Below, in pieces: positions 23,349-34,584 of a stretch of 64,000 nt of DNA. Position 1 is the first letter of the stretch; the number at the start of each line of letters is the position of its first letter. The stretch spans positions 62,001 to 126,000 of the forward strand of contig JAKSYS010000066.1 in NCBI GenBank assembly GCA_022925895.1, given 5' to 3'. The DNA comes from Fragilaria crotonensis (lineage: Eukaryota > Bacillariophyta > Fragilariophyceae > Fragilariales > Fragilariaceae). The notes beneath the pieces were generated by a model. The model saw only the letters and a list, made by a program, of their open reading frames with translations. It did not search any database and was not told the DNA's origin. The position numbers and the translations under genes were made by a program.

Positions 23349-24880
23349 TTACAATTTCGTCCCACAGGACCAGCAATACGTTGCATCGACCCAGTGCATG
23401 GTGGAACCGCAATTAGCGCACGGCGTCACAGCATCGATCAAGCCTCGTTGTGGTGATGCAGGATTCAAGGTTGGTGTTTGTCGGGACAATGTTGTCGTCG
23501 TCGTTGTTGTTGTCGTTTCGGCACCCTTTTCTAGTCTTTCCAATTTTTCCATTTCGATACGTTGCAAATCCGATTCCAACACGGCTTCAAATAACGCAGC
23601 AGCTTGGCCTGGAATGATGGCAACACCGGCGAGAATCGAACCACATACGACGAGTTTTCCACCAGTTGTCACTGGGGTGATGTCACTATTTTGGAAATCA
23701 CAAGGACCACATGAGAAATCAACACGCATGTCATGGAACACACACAAAACGAAGCAAACTCTCTAGAGACTCACCCAAATCCAACTGTCGTGATGGTCGT
23801 CAATCCAAAGTACAGGGCTGTAAAGTAATCCGGCAGGGCCGGATTAACTTCATGTTCCGTCGTATAAATCAAGCCTGCTGCCACACTCAGCAGGGTCGAG
23901 AGGGAAAGAATGACACGCGCCAATTGCAACTTGTACGGTTGCACGTCTGTTGGGTTCGTCACGCCAAGCGCTCGTTGAAAGTTGGCAAAGGTTTCCATCG
24001 AACTCAGCACGCGCTGCAGCCGCAAGATGCGCAACAAACGCAATGTAATCAATCCACCTTGACTGGTCAGCCACGATAAGGATGGTAGCAGCATGTGTTC
24101 CCGATTTAATATCTGCAAAAACAGAGGCAAGACCACGACAAATATATCGACAAGTACGAAGGGTTTTGCAAAGTATTTGATGCCCTTTTCCGCATTGGCA
24201 TACCATCGCAGTCCAAAAATGACGCAAAAAATATACGCCACAACATCTCCAGCAGTTCCAACAATGTGAAATATGTAGGGCGTCAAGTTGTCAAGCGTAT
24301 CGATCGCCACGAAGAGGGTCGAAAAGACCACTAAGAGCGCCTCCACCAATTCGACTACGGGCTGTGCGAGAAAGTCTATAATCGACAAGGCTCCGGGAAG
24401 CTTTGGCTTTGGTGGTTTGGAAGCAACGGAGTTCTTGGGATAGCTTTGTCCATTTGTGCCGTTGTCTGGGTCGGTTATAGTCTCCTTACCATTGGCGTTG
24501 ACAACGCAGTCAATTTCTGGAGCACCGATTGTTGTGAGAGGGCTGCTCAATTTGTCAGAATGTTCGTCACCGGCAAGTTGAATCTTGATTCTCAGAAATT
24601 TATGGGGTTGTTGGGGACAAATCATTGATTCCGAGGATGGTGACGTTCGGCGTCGTTTTTGTTGGAGTGCTCGACCAGGAATCAAAGGGATGAACCCGTG
24701 GCATGATTCTGTCGGGAACAAGAAAAAGATAATGCCTATAAATGCGACATTCGAATTCAATCTCTTGCTTGCAGTCAACCGACGTCTGCTATCCTTGAAA
24801 CGCTGTTCTTTGATCGGTGCACCATGAGCTAAATCAATGACAGCCTCTACGGCAACCTTGATGCCTCCATCGATGATCAT
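23349..24880 (-). CDS. Six-TM voltage-gated-type K+ channel with C-terminal zinc ribbon
   Basis: Two exons: 24,880-23,775 and 23,685-23,349. The 89-bp intron has GTGAGT/TAG borders and splits the selectivity filter; splicing restores T-V-G-F-G-D and gives 480 residues. S1 to S3 are clear. S4 (LITLRLLRILRLQRVL) has regularly spaced arginines, followed by S5, the pore helix and filter (TTITTVGFGD), and S6. The C-terminus has a nine-Thr run encoded by repeated ACA/ACG-type codons and a zinc ribbon (C-x2-C...C-x2-C, ending YCWSCGTKL). The N-terminal 150 residues are poorly conserved but contain a hydrophobic segment ending C-H-G | F-I-P-L-I-P, similar to a plastid import site. The ATG at 24,880 places it internally, so the true start may lie downstream or involve another exon. 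It probably conducts K+ across a plastid membrane (inference). Confidence 0.85.
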
Positions 24881-24922
24881 CGCTGATCATACGATTTTTG
24901 TTACCTAAGACTGAAGTGATTA

Positions 24923-24930
24923 TTACGTCA
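24923..24930 (-). promoter_or_regulatory. CRE-like bZIP site (TGACGTAA) upstream of the K+ channel gene
   Basis: TGACGTAA on the minus strand, 43 bp before the predicted ATG. TGACGT cores are known CO2/cAMP-responsive elements in Phaeodactylum carbonic anhydrase promoters. Function here is inferred from position only. Confidence 0.35.
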
Positions 24931-25279
24931 GCACCTAATGACACATACAATCAAGATGGCCGGTTGGAGCAGTTCGTTGTACTGTACTCCAGTACGCAGC
25001 ATACGCATTATTCGTACGTGTTCGTCGTATGCACACATTCTACCGGTAGTCAGTACTCATAATACAGCGAGGTTTGACGCGGACACCGCGACACCAAACG
25101 GTATTCATACGAATGTATCATATGGCTGCCATACTATTAAACACATATGCACAGTAGCTGGAACCAGGATCACTCACACAGCTCAATATATGAATAGTGT
25201 GAGAGAGTTCAATGTGCTTTACTCGGAACTCGGAGTACCTCGAAGCTACCGTCGTAAGCCGGCCAAGGAAGGAAAAGCG
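24931..25279. other. Spacer between K+ channel and glycosyltransferase genes
   Basis: No gene seen. It holds GTACTGTACTCCAGTAC (about 24,977-24,995) and related GTAC motifs, plus the probable 3' untranslated region of the glycosyltransferase gene. Confidence 0.4.
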
Positions 25280-27975
25280 CTACCGTTCATCCCCTCCGCC
25301 ATTATCAATATCTTCCCTTGCCTCGCTCAAAGCCTTGTTACCTTCCCGAATAGCTGTGTACGCTTTCGTCAAGGGGATGAAGAGAAGCTCATCGGCGTCC
25401 GCTTTGCCCACTTTGTCAACGAACCAGTCTACCCATGGAGTCAAGGTCCCGTGATCATCCCCCATAGGCTCGAACTCGTCGGAAACATTCTTGTATGTAT
25501 GGACTGCATCCGGATCCATTGAATGCTTCTCGACATAGGTTTCCAGCGAACCGATCTTGAAAAAATGAAACCGAATCAGGGATGAAATGTAATCTGTAGC
25601 TTCCAACCTTCCGTTCCAGCCGCACATTGGGAGATTATGTATGCTGTCAATCTTCTTCATATGAACTGGAAGCGAAGCGTCCACCATGACCTTGACCCAA
25701 GTCCCCTTCTTGACACCAAACTCTCGTTGTCGCATCGTCAAAAGTGGGGCACCCTCGTCAGTTCCGAACTCTCGAGGGCCAATTTCAAGACCAGGCATTC
25801 GGACGCACTTCGTCAGCTTCTCGCCGTGCAAAAAGTCAGCAATCGTAACCTTCTCGGAGAGTACCGGCAATCGATCTCGAATCGGAGACGTTTCGGTTCT
25901 TGCCTGAATGATGTCGTCCTTCGTCCGAACGTCGGGCTCTTTAGAATCAAACTTCACAGGGTTTTCTTGGGGCCCTTTGTAATTAAACACTACAAAGTCG
26001 GAGGGATGCAACACGACCGTCCATTTTGGATCTTTCTGCTTGCGGTGCTGCGCGAGGCACTTGCCCTGAAACATGAGTTCGCGCCGCACCTCGGCTTGAT
26101 GCAAGTACTCGTCCGAGGTCTTGTTCATGTACCAATCTGCCAACTTATCGCCACCTTCTCGAGGGTTGCGCTTCCAACCCTGCAGAGGATGAGCATCTTT
26201 CCCCCACTCGTCGTCCGACCAAACTGTCACTTTCATGCGTGAGGACCAACGATTTGCTGTCTCACGCAGAGCGGCCGCTTGTTTTGATTCCGAAGAAATA
26301 CCGACAACGAGGGACCCCAACGGCAGGACCGTGTAGTGGTAGGCGATCCATTCGATAAGCCTGATATTCCCATCTCGAATGAAGAGGCACGCAGCCATCT
26401 GAGCTGTCGTTCTGGTATAGTTATACTTGATCACTTCTTTCTTATCGTGGCTGTGGTCAAGCGGGTCATCTCCCTGCAGTCTCTCCAGTACTTCCTTGGC
26501 ACCGGCATACCCGTCGTGGTGCTGATAGGAATGATACGATTCTTCCATGGGCCGAAGGAGAAGCTCTCTGGCCTTTGTCTCCCCCATTTTCCTTATGAAC
26601 CAATGAATCCAACCACGAATATCATCATTCTCATTGACTGGAACAATGTTGCGCTCTGCGTAGAAACGCCAAATACTGGATCCTCGATAATCCCCGCTTC
26701 GTTCCAGATACGTTTCAATCGTACCTGAACGGTAATGATGGATCCGAAATAGCGACGATATATAATCGGTCCCGCTGCCCGAGAATTTCACTTTGGTCGT
26801 CCTTCCACACATGCGTCGTGACGGAGTATGAACATTTACGACACCTTTGAAATTAAACCACTCTGCTGATTTTGCTTGACTCAAGTCCAACATGGCCTTG
26901 GAAAATAAGGGATCCATGGGTCCCACCTTTCGTTGTCTCAGCGTAATGAGAGTGGTCGGATCGACATGTTCCGGCATGCCGGCTTTTACTAAGAGCGGAT
27001 TGGATTCGTAACTAGAAAAGCGCAAATGGGGAAATCGGAGACATTTCGGTCTCCGCGGCAGGACACCAGCTGTCTCCCAGGCGTGCTCCTTAATAAGTTC
27101 AACTTTTTCTTGCTTTTGCTTGTTTTGTTGCGACCATTCCCCTTTGCTCTCGTTGGCGCCGTTGCTCAAAGAAGACGTGTAATTTTGCAAAAAGTCTGCC
27201 ACAGTCACTTCTTCTTGCCAGGTTGGAAGCTGATCTCGAATGGGGACGATGCGATTTCTCGCCCGATCCAAGTCTTGAGCAGAAATGATTTTCGTGACCG
27301 CATCGTACCTGGACGCATTTTCTTCCGACGGATGTCGATAATTGAACAATAAAAATTCATCGGAGTCGATCAATATAGTCCAGGACCGAATCCCTCTGTT
27401 GTATAGACCTTGCAAACAACTGGAAAAGAAGAAATTCTGTCGTCGTTTGTGGGCTTGCGCTCGATACGTGTCGCCGGACTTATCTAGAAACCAGGCACGA
27501 TATCCTCCTCTCGGACCAAAGACTTGTCGCCCCCAACCCTCGTCTGGTCTTAATGTTAACCATGTATCATTTATGTATGCTTGAATGTTGATAAATGGCC
27601 TCCACGAATCGAGAATCTCAAGACGCGATGCTCCTTGTGAGAATGAGGGTCAACGGCCACAACCAAATCCCCAGAGGCAACACTGTGTAGTGGTATGCAA
27701 TCCATTCCATCAATCGCAGCGTATCATCCATGATGAAGAGGCATGCCGCCATGGTTGTGTTGGTTTTCTTGTATCGACTTTGAACAGGCGCACGTGGTTG
27801 AGGGTTGCTACGAGCCGTACGGACTTTTCCATTAGTTTTCGTGTCCATGAAGGTCCGAAAATGAACCAAGGGATGGCAATTCGACAACTTTCAAACTCAA
27901 AAACATCTGTATTGAGAAGAAGAAGCCACATATCGAAACAAGAAGTGCGTAAAGACTTAATCGTTGCTTCGCCAT
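25280..27975 (-). pseudogene. Tandem two-domain GT92-like glycosyltransferase, 5' part frame-disrupted
   Basis: The likely start at 27,975 (MAKQRLSLYALLVSICGFFF) gives a type II signal anchor, typical of Golgi enzymes. Two homologous domains follow, each opening with M-A-A-C-L-F-I-x-D and E-W-I-A-Y-H-Y-T-V-L-P-L-G. Domain 1 has the metal-binding D-x-D motif as L-I-D-S-D-E-F. In domain 2 the same place reads L-H-P-S-D-F, so it may be non-catalytic. Later landmarks repeat in both: RQR, MCGR/MCGW, TDYISSL and an SLETYVE-like segment. The last 711 codons are one clean frame. The first 350 bp contain about three single-base frame changes (near 27,830-27,860 and two at 27,640-27,665) with no plausible introns. 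Either the gene recently decayed or the assembly has indels here. Donor and acceptor sugars are unknown. Confidence 0.75.
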
Positions 27976-28136
27976 GGTCGCATCGTCAAAGTGCAAGCTC
28001 GGTCCATCATGGAAAAGAGCGCTTGGCATTCAAATTGGACGAAGTGCGCCACCATCAGTCATTGTATGGCATACCTGGAACTACCTGTAGTACAGTACAC
28101 GGTACTGTACGTGCAGGAAAACGGCCCTCGCAGTAC

Positions 28137-31100
28137 TGCATATGGCTGGATTCACGAACAGGATTCGCGAGGTAGAGCTCTACGTACTAGTACCACGATT
28201 TTTTTAATGCGTGCGCATCGAAAATAGATTTATGCGTCGAATCACTTGCTTCTCAACCCCATTGACCTTGACAGTCCATACCTTCACCAATTCTTGATAT
28301 TCCGTGGAGCTTCTTGAAGATATTTCATCTCCTTGTTCATCATGAGTGAAAACACGCTGAAGCTCCACAGAAATCAGATCAGGTATCAGTTCGTTAGAAG
28401 TAGTTTCAACGCTGTTTTGCAAGATTCACGACTTCATGAAGTTTGGTGGCAAGCGGACACATTGCTGGATGAAATCAATACAAGGTGCCAGCTTCAAGAT
28501 GATTTGAAGGTGAAAAAGTCAGAGCTTCTACGTGTTGTGGGAAAGGAGTACCATGAGAAGTCCATTGAGGGTAACATCTTTGTCGGTGGTGGCGGCGAAC
28601 AACTGAAGCTTTTTCGACACGACTTCAAAGCAAGGGAAGACGGAAAGCAACAGAAGTACAATTTCTTTCAGGTTTCTGTAAAGGATGTCCCCAATCCTAC
28701 CCGACCGCATCAATTCAGTAGCTTGGAAAGAGCAAAATGCCTCACACCCGCTGCCTCCAAGGACTCGTCAACATGTTGACTTCACCACATCATCCTCCTC
28801 GCAATTTTTTCGGCTGTTCCTGGACCTGTGAATACTAAGAAGCGTAAGCTTGCTTCTGACCAAGCAAACGAAACTCAGATAGAGGAAACAACCCTACTAG
28901 TTCCTTGTTGATCCTCACCGCTCAAGAACCGTCGCTGCAATTATCCTCGTATTGGGAATCTGGCGATTCCAGAAAGCTCTTCGCACCAAAGTTGTATTAT
29001 GGCACTGATTGCGATGTTCGGAAAGCTGTCATGGATCGAATTGAAAAATTGGAGATGGTTAACAGTATTGCTGCAGATTGGAGGACACTTGTAGATGGTG
29101 GCGATCAAGAGGATTTGTGTTCAGAACACGACATCTTTATGATCAGGCATCGGAGCATGTACCTTGCATGTGCCTTGCGAAAATTTGTCGACGAGGCGAG
29201 CAAAACATCGAGGTGGACATGGCAGCAATGTATCGAGTACTCAATTGGATTGATGAATGATGTCGGAGTTGAAAGCTACTCCCATTGGCGACCACTGGCA
29301 AGGTGGCACAGACGACTGGCCTACAGCCCGAAAGGCACCTTTATCAAATCACCTGTACCCAAAAATTGCTTGCCACCGTTCTTTATCGAGAATCCAGACG
29401 CAATGGATGCTTTCAGGAAACATGGAGTAAGCATTCTGAAAGAACTGTCGGTGGAAAGAATGCACACGTACGTGCTTGAAACATTGATTCCAACGATGAT
29501 GGCAAGAGTTGAGCGAGGCATCGAGGAGACTTCTGACAATTCGCAAGAAAATGACCTTGTTACACCGCCAGTGCTGGAGCTATCGCAAGAGACGAAGAGC
29601 TTCCTTCAAAGTTACCGTTTATCTAAGATATCCATTGCCACAGTTGTTCGATGGATGCATGCCACGGGTTTCAGATACAAAAACCGCAGCAAGCATTATT
29701 TTGTTGATGGACACGAGAAGGCGGAAACACTTGCTTATCGGCCTGTCTTCACAAAGCGATACATCGCTCATGAAGTTCAAGCTCATCGGTGGGTTCAGCT
29801 TAGTCTTGTAGCTTCTAAAATTCTAGAGGCACAAGATTCGGTTGCAAAACTGTGGCTATCATTACGTAGATCCTATCAGTAATGTTGAGATGGTGGAATA
29901 TCACGTTGACGCCATTTCGAGTGAAGCAGTGGCGGATATAGTAGGGACGGCGTTCTTTGGAGCACACTTAAGCATACGACGGGACACAAGCAAGCCAATA
30001 GTCATCTTTGTCGGGCAGGACGAGGCCATCTTTAAGCAGTTCTCGTTTCTTTCAAAGATGTGGACAGGTCCCAAAGGCGAGCGTCCTCTCCTCCCCAAGG
30101 ATGAAGGAGCGGGGGTGATGATATCATCATTTATCTGCAGGGAATATGGTTTGATCCAAGAATTAGATCAAAACACACTAGACTCGGTGAACGAGATACG
30201 GCAAGGAACGAGATATGCCGATGAAGAAGCAGCAATGGAAGTCTTAGGCTCTTCCCTTAAGCCCCTTCTATTAGCTGGCAAGTCGCCATTCCTAACATAC
30301 TTCGACTACGGGGAAAACAAAGAGGGCTACTGGGATTATAATCACATGGTGCTACAGTTCGAAGATGTCGTTGATTGTCTAAAGGTTATGCATCCACAGG
30401 TCCATTTTGTATTTCTATTCGATCATTCATCAGGACACGCAAAGCAGCGCCCCGATGGTCTCAATGCAGCTAAAATGAATAGATCATTTGGTGGAAAATG
30501 CCCAGTCATGCACCCGACTGTCATTGAAAGGGAATCCGGCTTCCTCGGTCCATATGCACGTATCCTGGAGCCCGGCCAAACTCAGCGATTGACATTTACC
30601 GAAGTTGATGTTGGACCTTTCTGGATGATACCAAACGAACGCATTCTCAGTCGCCTTGATCAAGTCGATGGCGATCCGTCAAATGTCTCAAGAAACAAAT
30701 CCGAATTAATCCTCGAACTACGTCGTCAAGGCATTAACACCAAAGGAAAGAACAAAAAAAGAACTGATCGCTATTTGTATCGACAAAAATATCCCGATCA
30801 ATCGCGAAGTTCCTAAAATAAAGGAAGGTTGGGTGGGAAAGGCAAAGGGTTTGCTTCAGGTGTTGTGGGAGCGAGGATATATTGATATGAACAAGCTGTC
30901 AAGCTATACACTTACCGGCAGGAAGGATGAGCTCGGAAACGTGGACTTGAGCTTGAGTTTGCGCCATCTAATGGCGATGTGTTCTGATTTCTTGAACGAA
31001 GAAAGCATGATGGAGCATGTCGGAGCAAAATTGGCGTGGAAGTCATGCTAACCCCAAGTGTCATGCCGAAATAGCAGGTGAAGGCGTTGAGTACATGTGG

Positions 31101-31532
31101 GCATGCAGCAAAGGTGCATACCGCAATCTCACCTTAAAAGAAAAGAAAGGGAAGGAAAATTTCATGGCAGGCGTTAGATATTCTTTGTCGGAGAAAGTCC
31201 TTTCAATTGAACGCATTCGAAAATTTGCGAAACGAGCTCGTCAATATCTTCTTGCTTACCACGCCATTGATAGCGGGCAAGTCAGTGCTGAAATACAGCA
31301 AGACTGTGCAAAGTATGGTCCTGTTGCATTGGAGAAACTGCTTCGGGAGTTCAAAACACATCGATGTGTAATGGACTTCGATTTCAAGTTTGTGATGAAT
31401 CCAGATTAGAAACCTCGATCCATTTGCGTTTGCGTAGACTTAGTATACTTTCTACGTCTGAACAAAAACATTGAATACTACGACCTACGTGGGGCTACCT
31501 CGTGTACCCAGAATATGCATCCAGCCATACAG
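28137..31532 (+). mobile_element. Tc1/mariner-IS630-like DNA transposon A
   Basis: 3,396 bp. The left end (28,137) reads CTGCATATGGCTGGAT and the right end in reverse complement CTGTATGGCTGGAT. Similarity resumes inward at CGAGGTAG. TA flanks both ends (28,135-28,136 and 31,533-31,534), as expected for TA-targeting elements. The transposase remains fill most of the interior. The related element at 52,019-55,581 has the same architecture and size. Confidence 0.7.
28333..31409 (+). pseudogene. DDE transposase of element A (about four frame changes)
   Basis: Five overlapping or adjoining open stretches (28,333-28,779; 28,905-29,882; 29,842-30,816; 30,833-31,051; 31,017-31,409) together cover a transposase of about 1,000 residues. 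Short introns at some joints are not excluded. The first catalytic Asp lies in F-V-G-Q-D-E-A-I-F (about 30,010-30,035), the second in F-L-F-D-H-S-S-G-H-A (about 30,411-30,440), and the acidic third residue in A-E-I-A-G-E-G-V-E-Y-M-W (about 31,070-31,102). A region K-G-L-L-Q-V-L-W-E-R-G lies between the second and third residues. This order and the long spacer match a transposase family I know from fungi (K-G-L-K-Q-V-L-x-E-R-G, P-K-F-H-C-E-L-N-x-I-E). Confidence 0.72.
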
Positions 31533-31665
31533 TATTATGAACACTCCTGTCACATTCCAGAGCTCAAGTGAAATTCGACAAAAATGCACAGAGGGAAAAC
31601 GGTAGAGCAGAAGCTCACAATATCAATTCAGACATCACAAAACACTCCTACAATCGAACGACAGA

Positions 31666-32180
31666 ATGTCTGACACTAAATTTCTGACGCCATCCGAAAT
31701 CAACACCGCCCCCGTGGGTCTTCACGTCAGAAATCGTCCTTGACATTACCATCGACGAATGCTGGAGCATTGTCACAGATGACCGGGCGTGGGAGCACTG
31801 GCATCCTGAAGTTACCGACATTCGAAACGCAAGGGAACCCGCCGGTGGCGTCGGGAATTCTAGGACAGTAGTGTTTCGACCGCGCATTGGTGGTCCCAAC
31901 CCCGCTGCATGAAGAGTTCGATGTATGGGAGCCCGATGATGACAAAGTCAAGCGCTACCAGTTCTGGTTTACTGGAGGTCGGGAGGAGTTTAAGGTGGAA
32001 GCAATTTCATCCTCCAGGTCTAAATTTACGCGCACTGTGGCTCTTGCCCCAAGCTTCTTTACTCGATTCGCTGTCGGATGGCTCGTGTACCCGGAACTTC
32101 AGCGTCTTTTCACAGTTCAATGCCCTAAACGGCTGACGGAGGCTATCGCGACGAAGCTTCTGCCCATCAATACGAAGTAA
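31666..32180 (+). pseudogene. Decayed SRPBCC (START-like) gene, paralogue of 37,593-38,156
   Basis: The 5' part reads like the intact paralogue (P-S-E-I-N-T-A-P, then D-E-C-W-S-I-V-T-D-D-R-A-W-E-H-W-H-P-E-V). The 3' part from 31,887 (EEFDVWEPDDDKVKRYQFW to LTEAIATKLLPIN) is in another frame. Compared with the paralogue there are about two frame changes and two missing segments: one after the T-V-V-F-R strand and one between Q-F-W and G-G-R-E-E-F. The ligand pocket would be incomplete, so a working protein is unlikely. Confidence 0.75.
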
Positions 32181-34468
32181 TGAAGATCATAAGTCTAACT
32201 AGAAGCATATCTGTTGAAGCGCAAAGCCCAATGAAAAGTGACAAAGGGGTAGTGACATTCTCAAGAGGTGAGTTGATCAAACTCAGAAATATGGCGTGAA
32301 GGAAAAATCTGATGCACAAATACCCGGGGCACGCATCAGAAAGTCGACCAGTATGTCAAACTTTGATTCAATCCCTCGGTGCACGAAACCAAACAAGTTC
32401 AGACCTTTTGATTAATTCATTCAAAGGTTATGGAGCTCTTAGCGACTGTCATGTCGCCCAAGAATTGCTCCTAAGAAAGCAGGGGGGTGACCATGAGGAA
32501 GCAGGGAACAAGTTGACAGCTGACAACAGACAAACTGATGCTCACAGCCAATAACAAGTACTGCAGTATGATTTGATAATGCTGGAGAGAGGCCACCTAG
32601 AATGCACCAGCTGGTTAAATCACTGTCCTGTAGTTACCGTAAAGTAGGTTGAAAAAATAGTACCAGGTGTGATGGTAGATAGCCCTCTCCTCCTCACTTG
32701 CTGTTTCTTGGTATTGTGTGCGTAGTTGAATTCTTTCCAACTGAATGACAAGTCATCATTCAATCAGTGATGAAAGCAATTAAGGCTCTCCAATTAAATG
32801 TTGAAGACTTCCTCAGTTGATTCCACACAACAAACCCTAATCCTCCTCTTTCCTGTAGGTGATGCCCAACAAATGCAGTCTCTGATTTCTCAGCATGCAT
32901 CATGGATGCCTCCCTGGTGGGTCTCTCAAAGTGACCCTTCATCCCAGGAAGTCTTCATGGGCTTCCAGTCTTAGTCATCTTGATGATGGCAGTCCCGCCA
33001 TCATCATATATGCCATCAGCAGAACATAAACTAGTAGATCATCCATCATGTCTAGTAGTGTAGTGCATGACACCATCATTGGTACAATAGTACTGCCTCA
33101 GTATCTCAACAGTAGCATTGTAGCTCGTCTGAACACCAGCTGGCAAAGAAATGATAGTGGCCTAAGGGCAAAATTAATGTTAGCAATGAAGACCCTTATA
33201 AGAAAGTGTCAGTTGAATGGGGTAGAGAAAGGCACAGGCAAGAAAATTAGGGGTTAGTGGTCATTTCATCCACCTTGGCAGATGAATTGAAGCACACCAA
33301 GGCAGTCATATTTTTTCCAGGATCTGGTTTAGGAGGAGAGAAACCCAGAGTACTACCTGGGATATACACTGCGATCAAAGTGTTGTATGACAGGAAATAT
33401 GAAATTGGGACAAAGAATGCAAACAAATGCTGCACATCAATGATCTCTTTGTATTCCATCCTTTCAAACTGACAACTGACTCTGGACTTCCCGTGTTTTT
33501 TCCTCATGCACATTCATTGCACAAAAAATTGTGCCACTTTTGCTGGCAAGCAGGACATGCTATGTCACAATGACCCTGGAAAAGCCGTTTCCCCAATGTT
33601 GAACACTACCAGTACATGTTCATGACAAACAACTGATGGAGTTGGGGAGATGCTCCATGACTGGAACAGATTGATTTCATATCACATTGTTCATGACACA
33701 TCAACAAGTTCTTGTTGTTCGATACCATCATTCCCTTGCCAAGCTTCTACTGATCTTGGTACTACTGTTGAAAGAATGAAGTCATGCGCACCTGGTTCTT
33801 ATGTAATCGTTGAATTCACGGAACCAGCCAAATACAATGATCAATTCTGTTGCTGCATTGGGAAATACTCCCAGCACTTGCAGCAGCGGTCACTTCCCAC
33901 ACTGGACATAGCATGTATTTGGGTTGGAGGCAAGTATTCAAGCTTCTTGTAGATTATGCTCCATGAGTCTGCAAATTGGGAGTCGTGACTACAGTGGTGG
34001 AGCGAAGCTGTATCAGAACATGCCGGTCTGGTTTGACCCCCCAACAGAAATCTGAAAAACAGCTCTGCTGATTGATAAGAACTGAATGGGCAAATTCTGC
34101 ATTGGATTGGCATACATCTAAGACAAGGTCTTCATCAATGGGTCCACCCGATTTCAACAGTCAGAATGAATCAACATGACTGCCATGATCACTATAATTG
34201 CATACATTCTTCTGTCAGACATGGCGACCATAATTGCATACATTCTACATTGAGCATTTTGCTTTGGAGTGTTTTGAAGGCTTCTGTTCAGGCTGGGTAG
34301 TATTAAAAGTGTGAATTTGTTGCTGAATACCAGGGCATGCAATAGCACAGTGGATAGTGGAACCTCGCTTTCAGCATGATGTGTCACAGCCGAACCAATT
34401 CACCTCGTATGTACAATCTATACTACGGCCAGCGCAAGGTTGCTCGAAAGCACGAAACCTTCGCGTTT
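32181..34468. other. Unassigned block with no convincing gene
   Basis: No open frame above about 100 codons and no recognisable domain on either strand. Short plus-strand frames at 33,257-33,472 and 33,650-33,952 look somewhat protein-like but match nothing I know. The matching spacer in the second SRPBCC-fasciclin pair is only 1.1 kb, so most of this block is probably inserted sequence. I compared it with piggyBac and copia motifs from memory and found no match. Confidence 0.4.
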
Positions 34469-34579
34469 TGCGAAGATGTTTTGAGCCACTAGTAGACACT
34501 AGTAGACCACGCGGCACGGATATAGCGCTATATCCGGGCCGCTTGGTCTACCGGTAGAGTGGCTCAGAACATCTTCGCA
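34469..34579. repeat. Large imperfect palindrome (about 55-bp arms)
   Basis: The left arm starts TGCGAAGATGTTTTGAGCCA and the right arm ends TGGCTCAGAACATCTTCGCA. The centre is the perfect palindrome GGATATAGCGCTATATCC, with its axis between 34,526 and 34,527. Arms are 58 and 53 bp with a few mismatches and one gap. It could extrude as a cruciform or be transcribed as a hairpin. No coding role seen. Confidence 0.8.
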
Positions 34580-34584
34580 CAGAG

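Noticed and set aside
24938-25522. 194-codon plus-strand frame
   Set aside because: Its 3' half is antisense to the glycosyltransferase C-terminus and its 5' half is GTAC-rich spacer. No domain seen.
32560-34400. piggyBac- or copia-like remnant
   Set aside because: No motif of either family could be placed in any frame by eye.
34530-34570. tRNA-like A box (GGTAGAGTGGCTCAG) suggesting a SINE
   Set aside because: No B box at the right distance; the similarity lies inside the palindrome arms and is probably chance.
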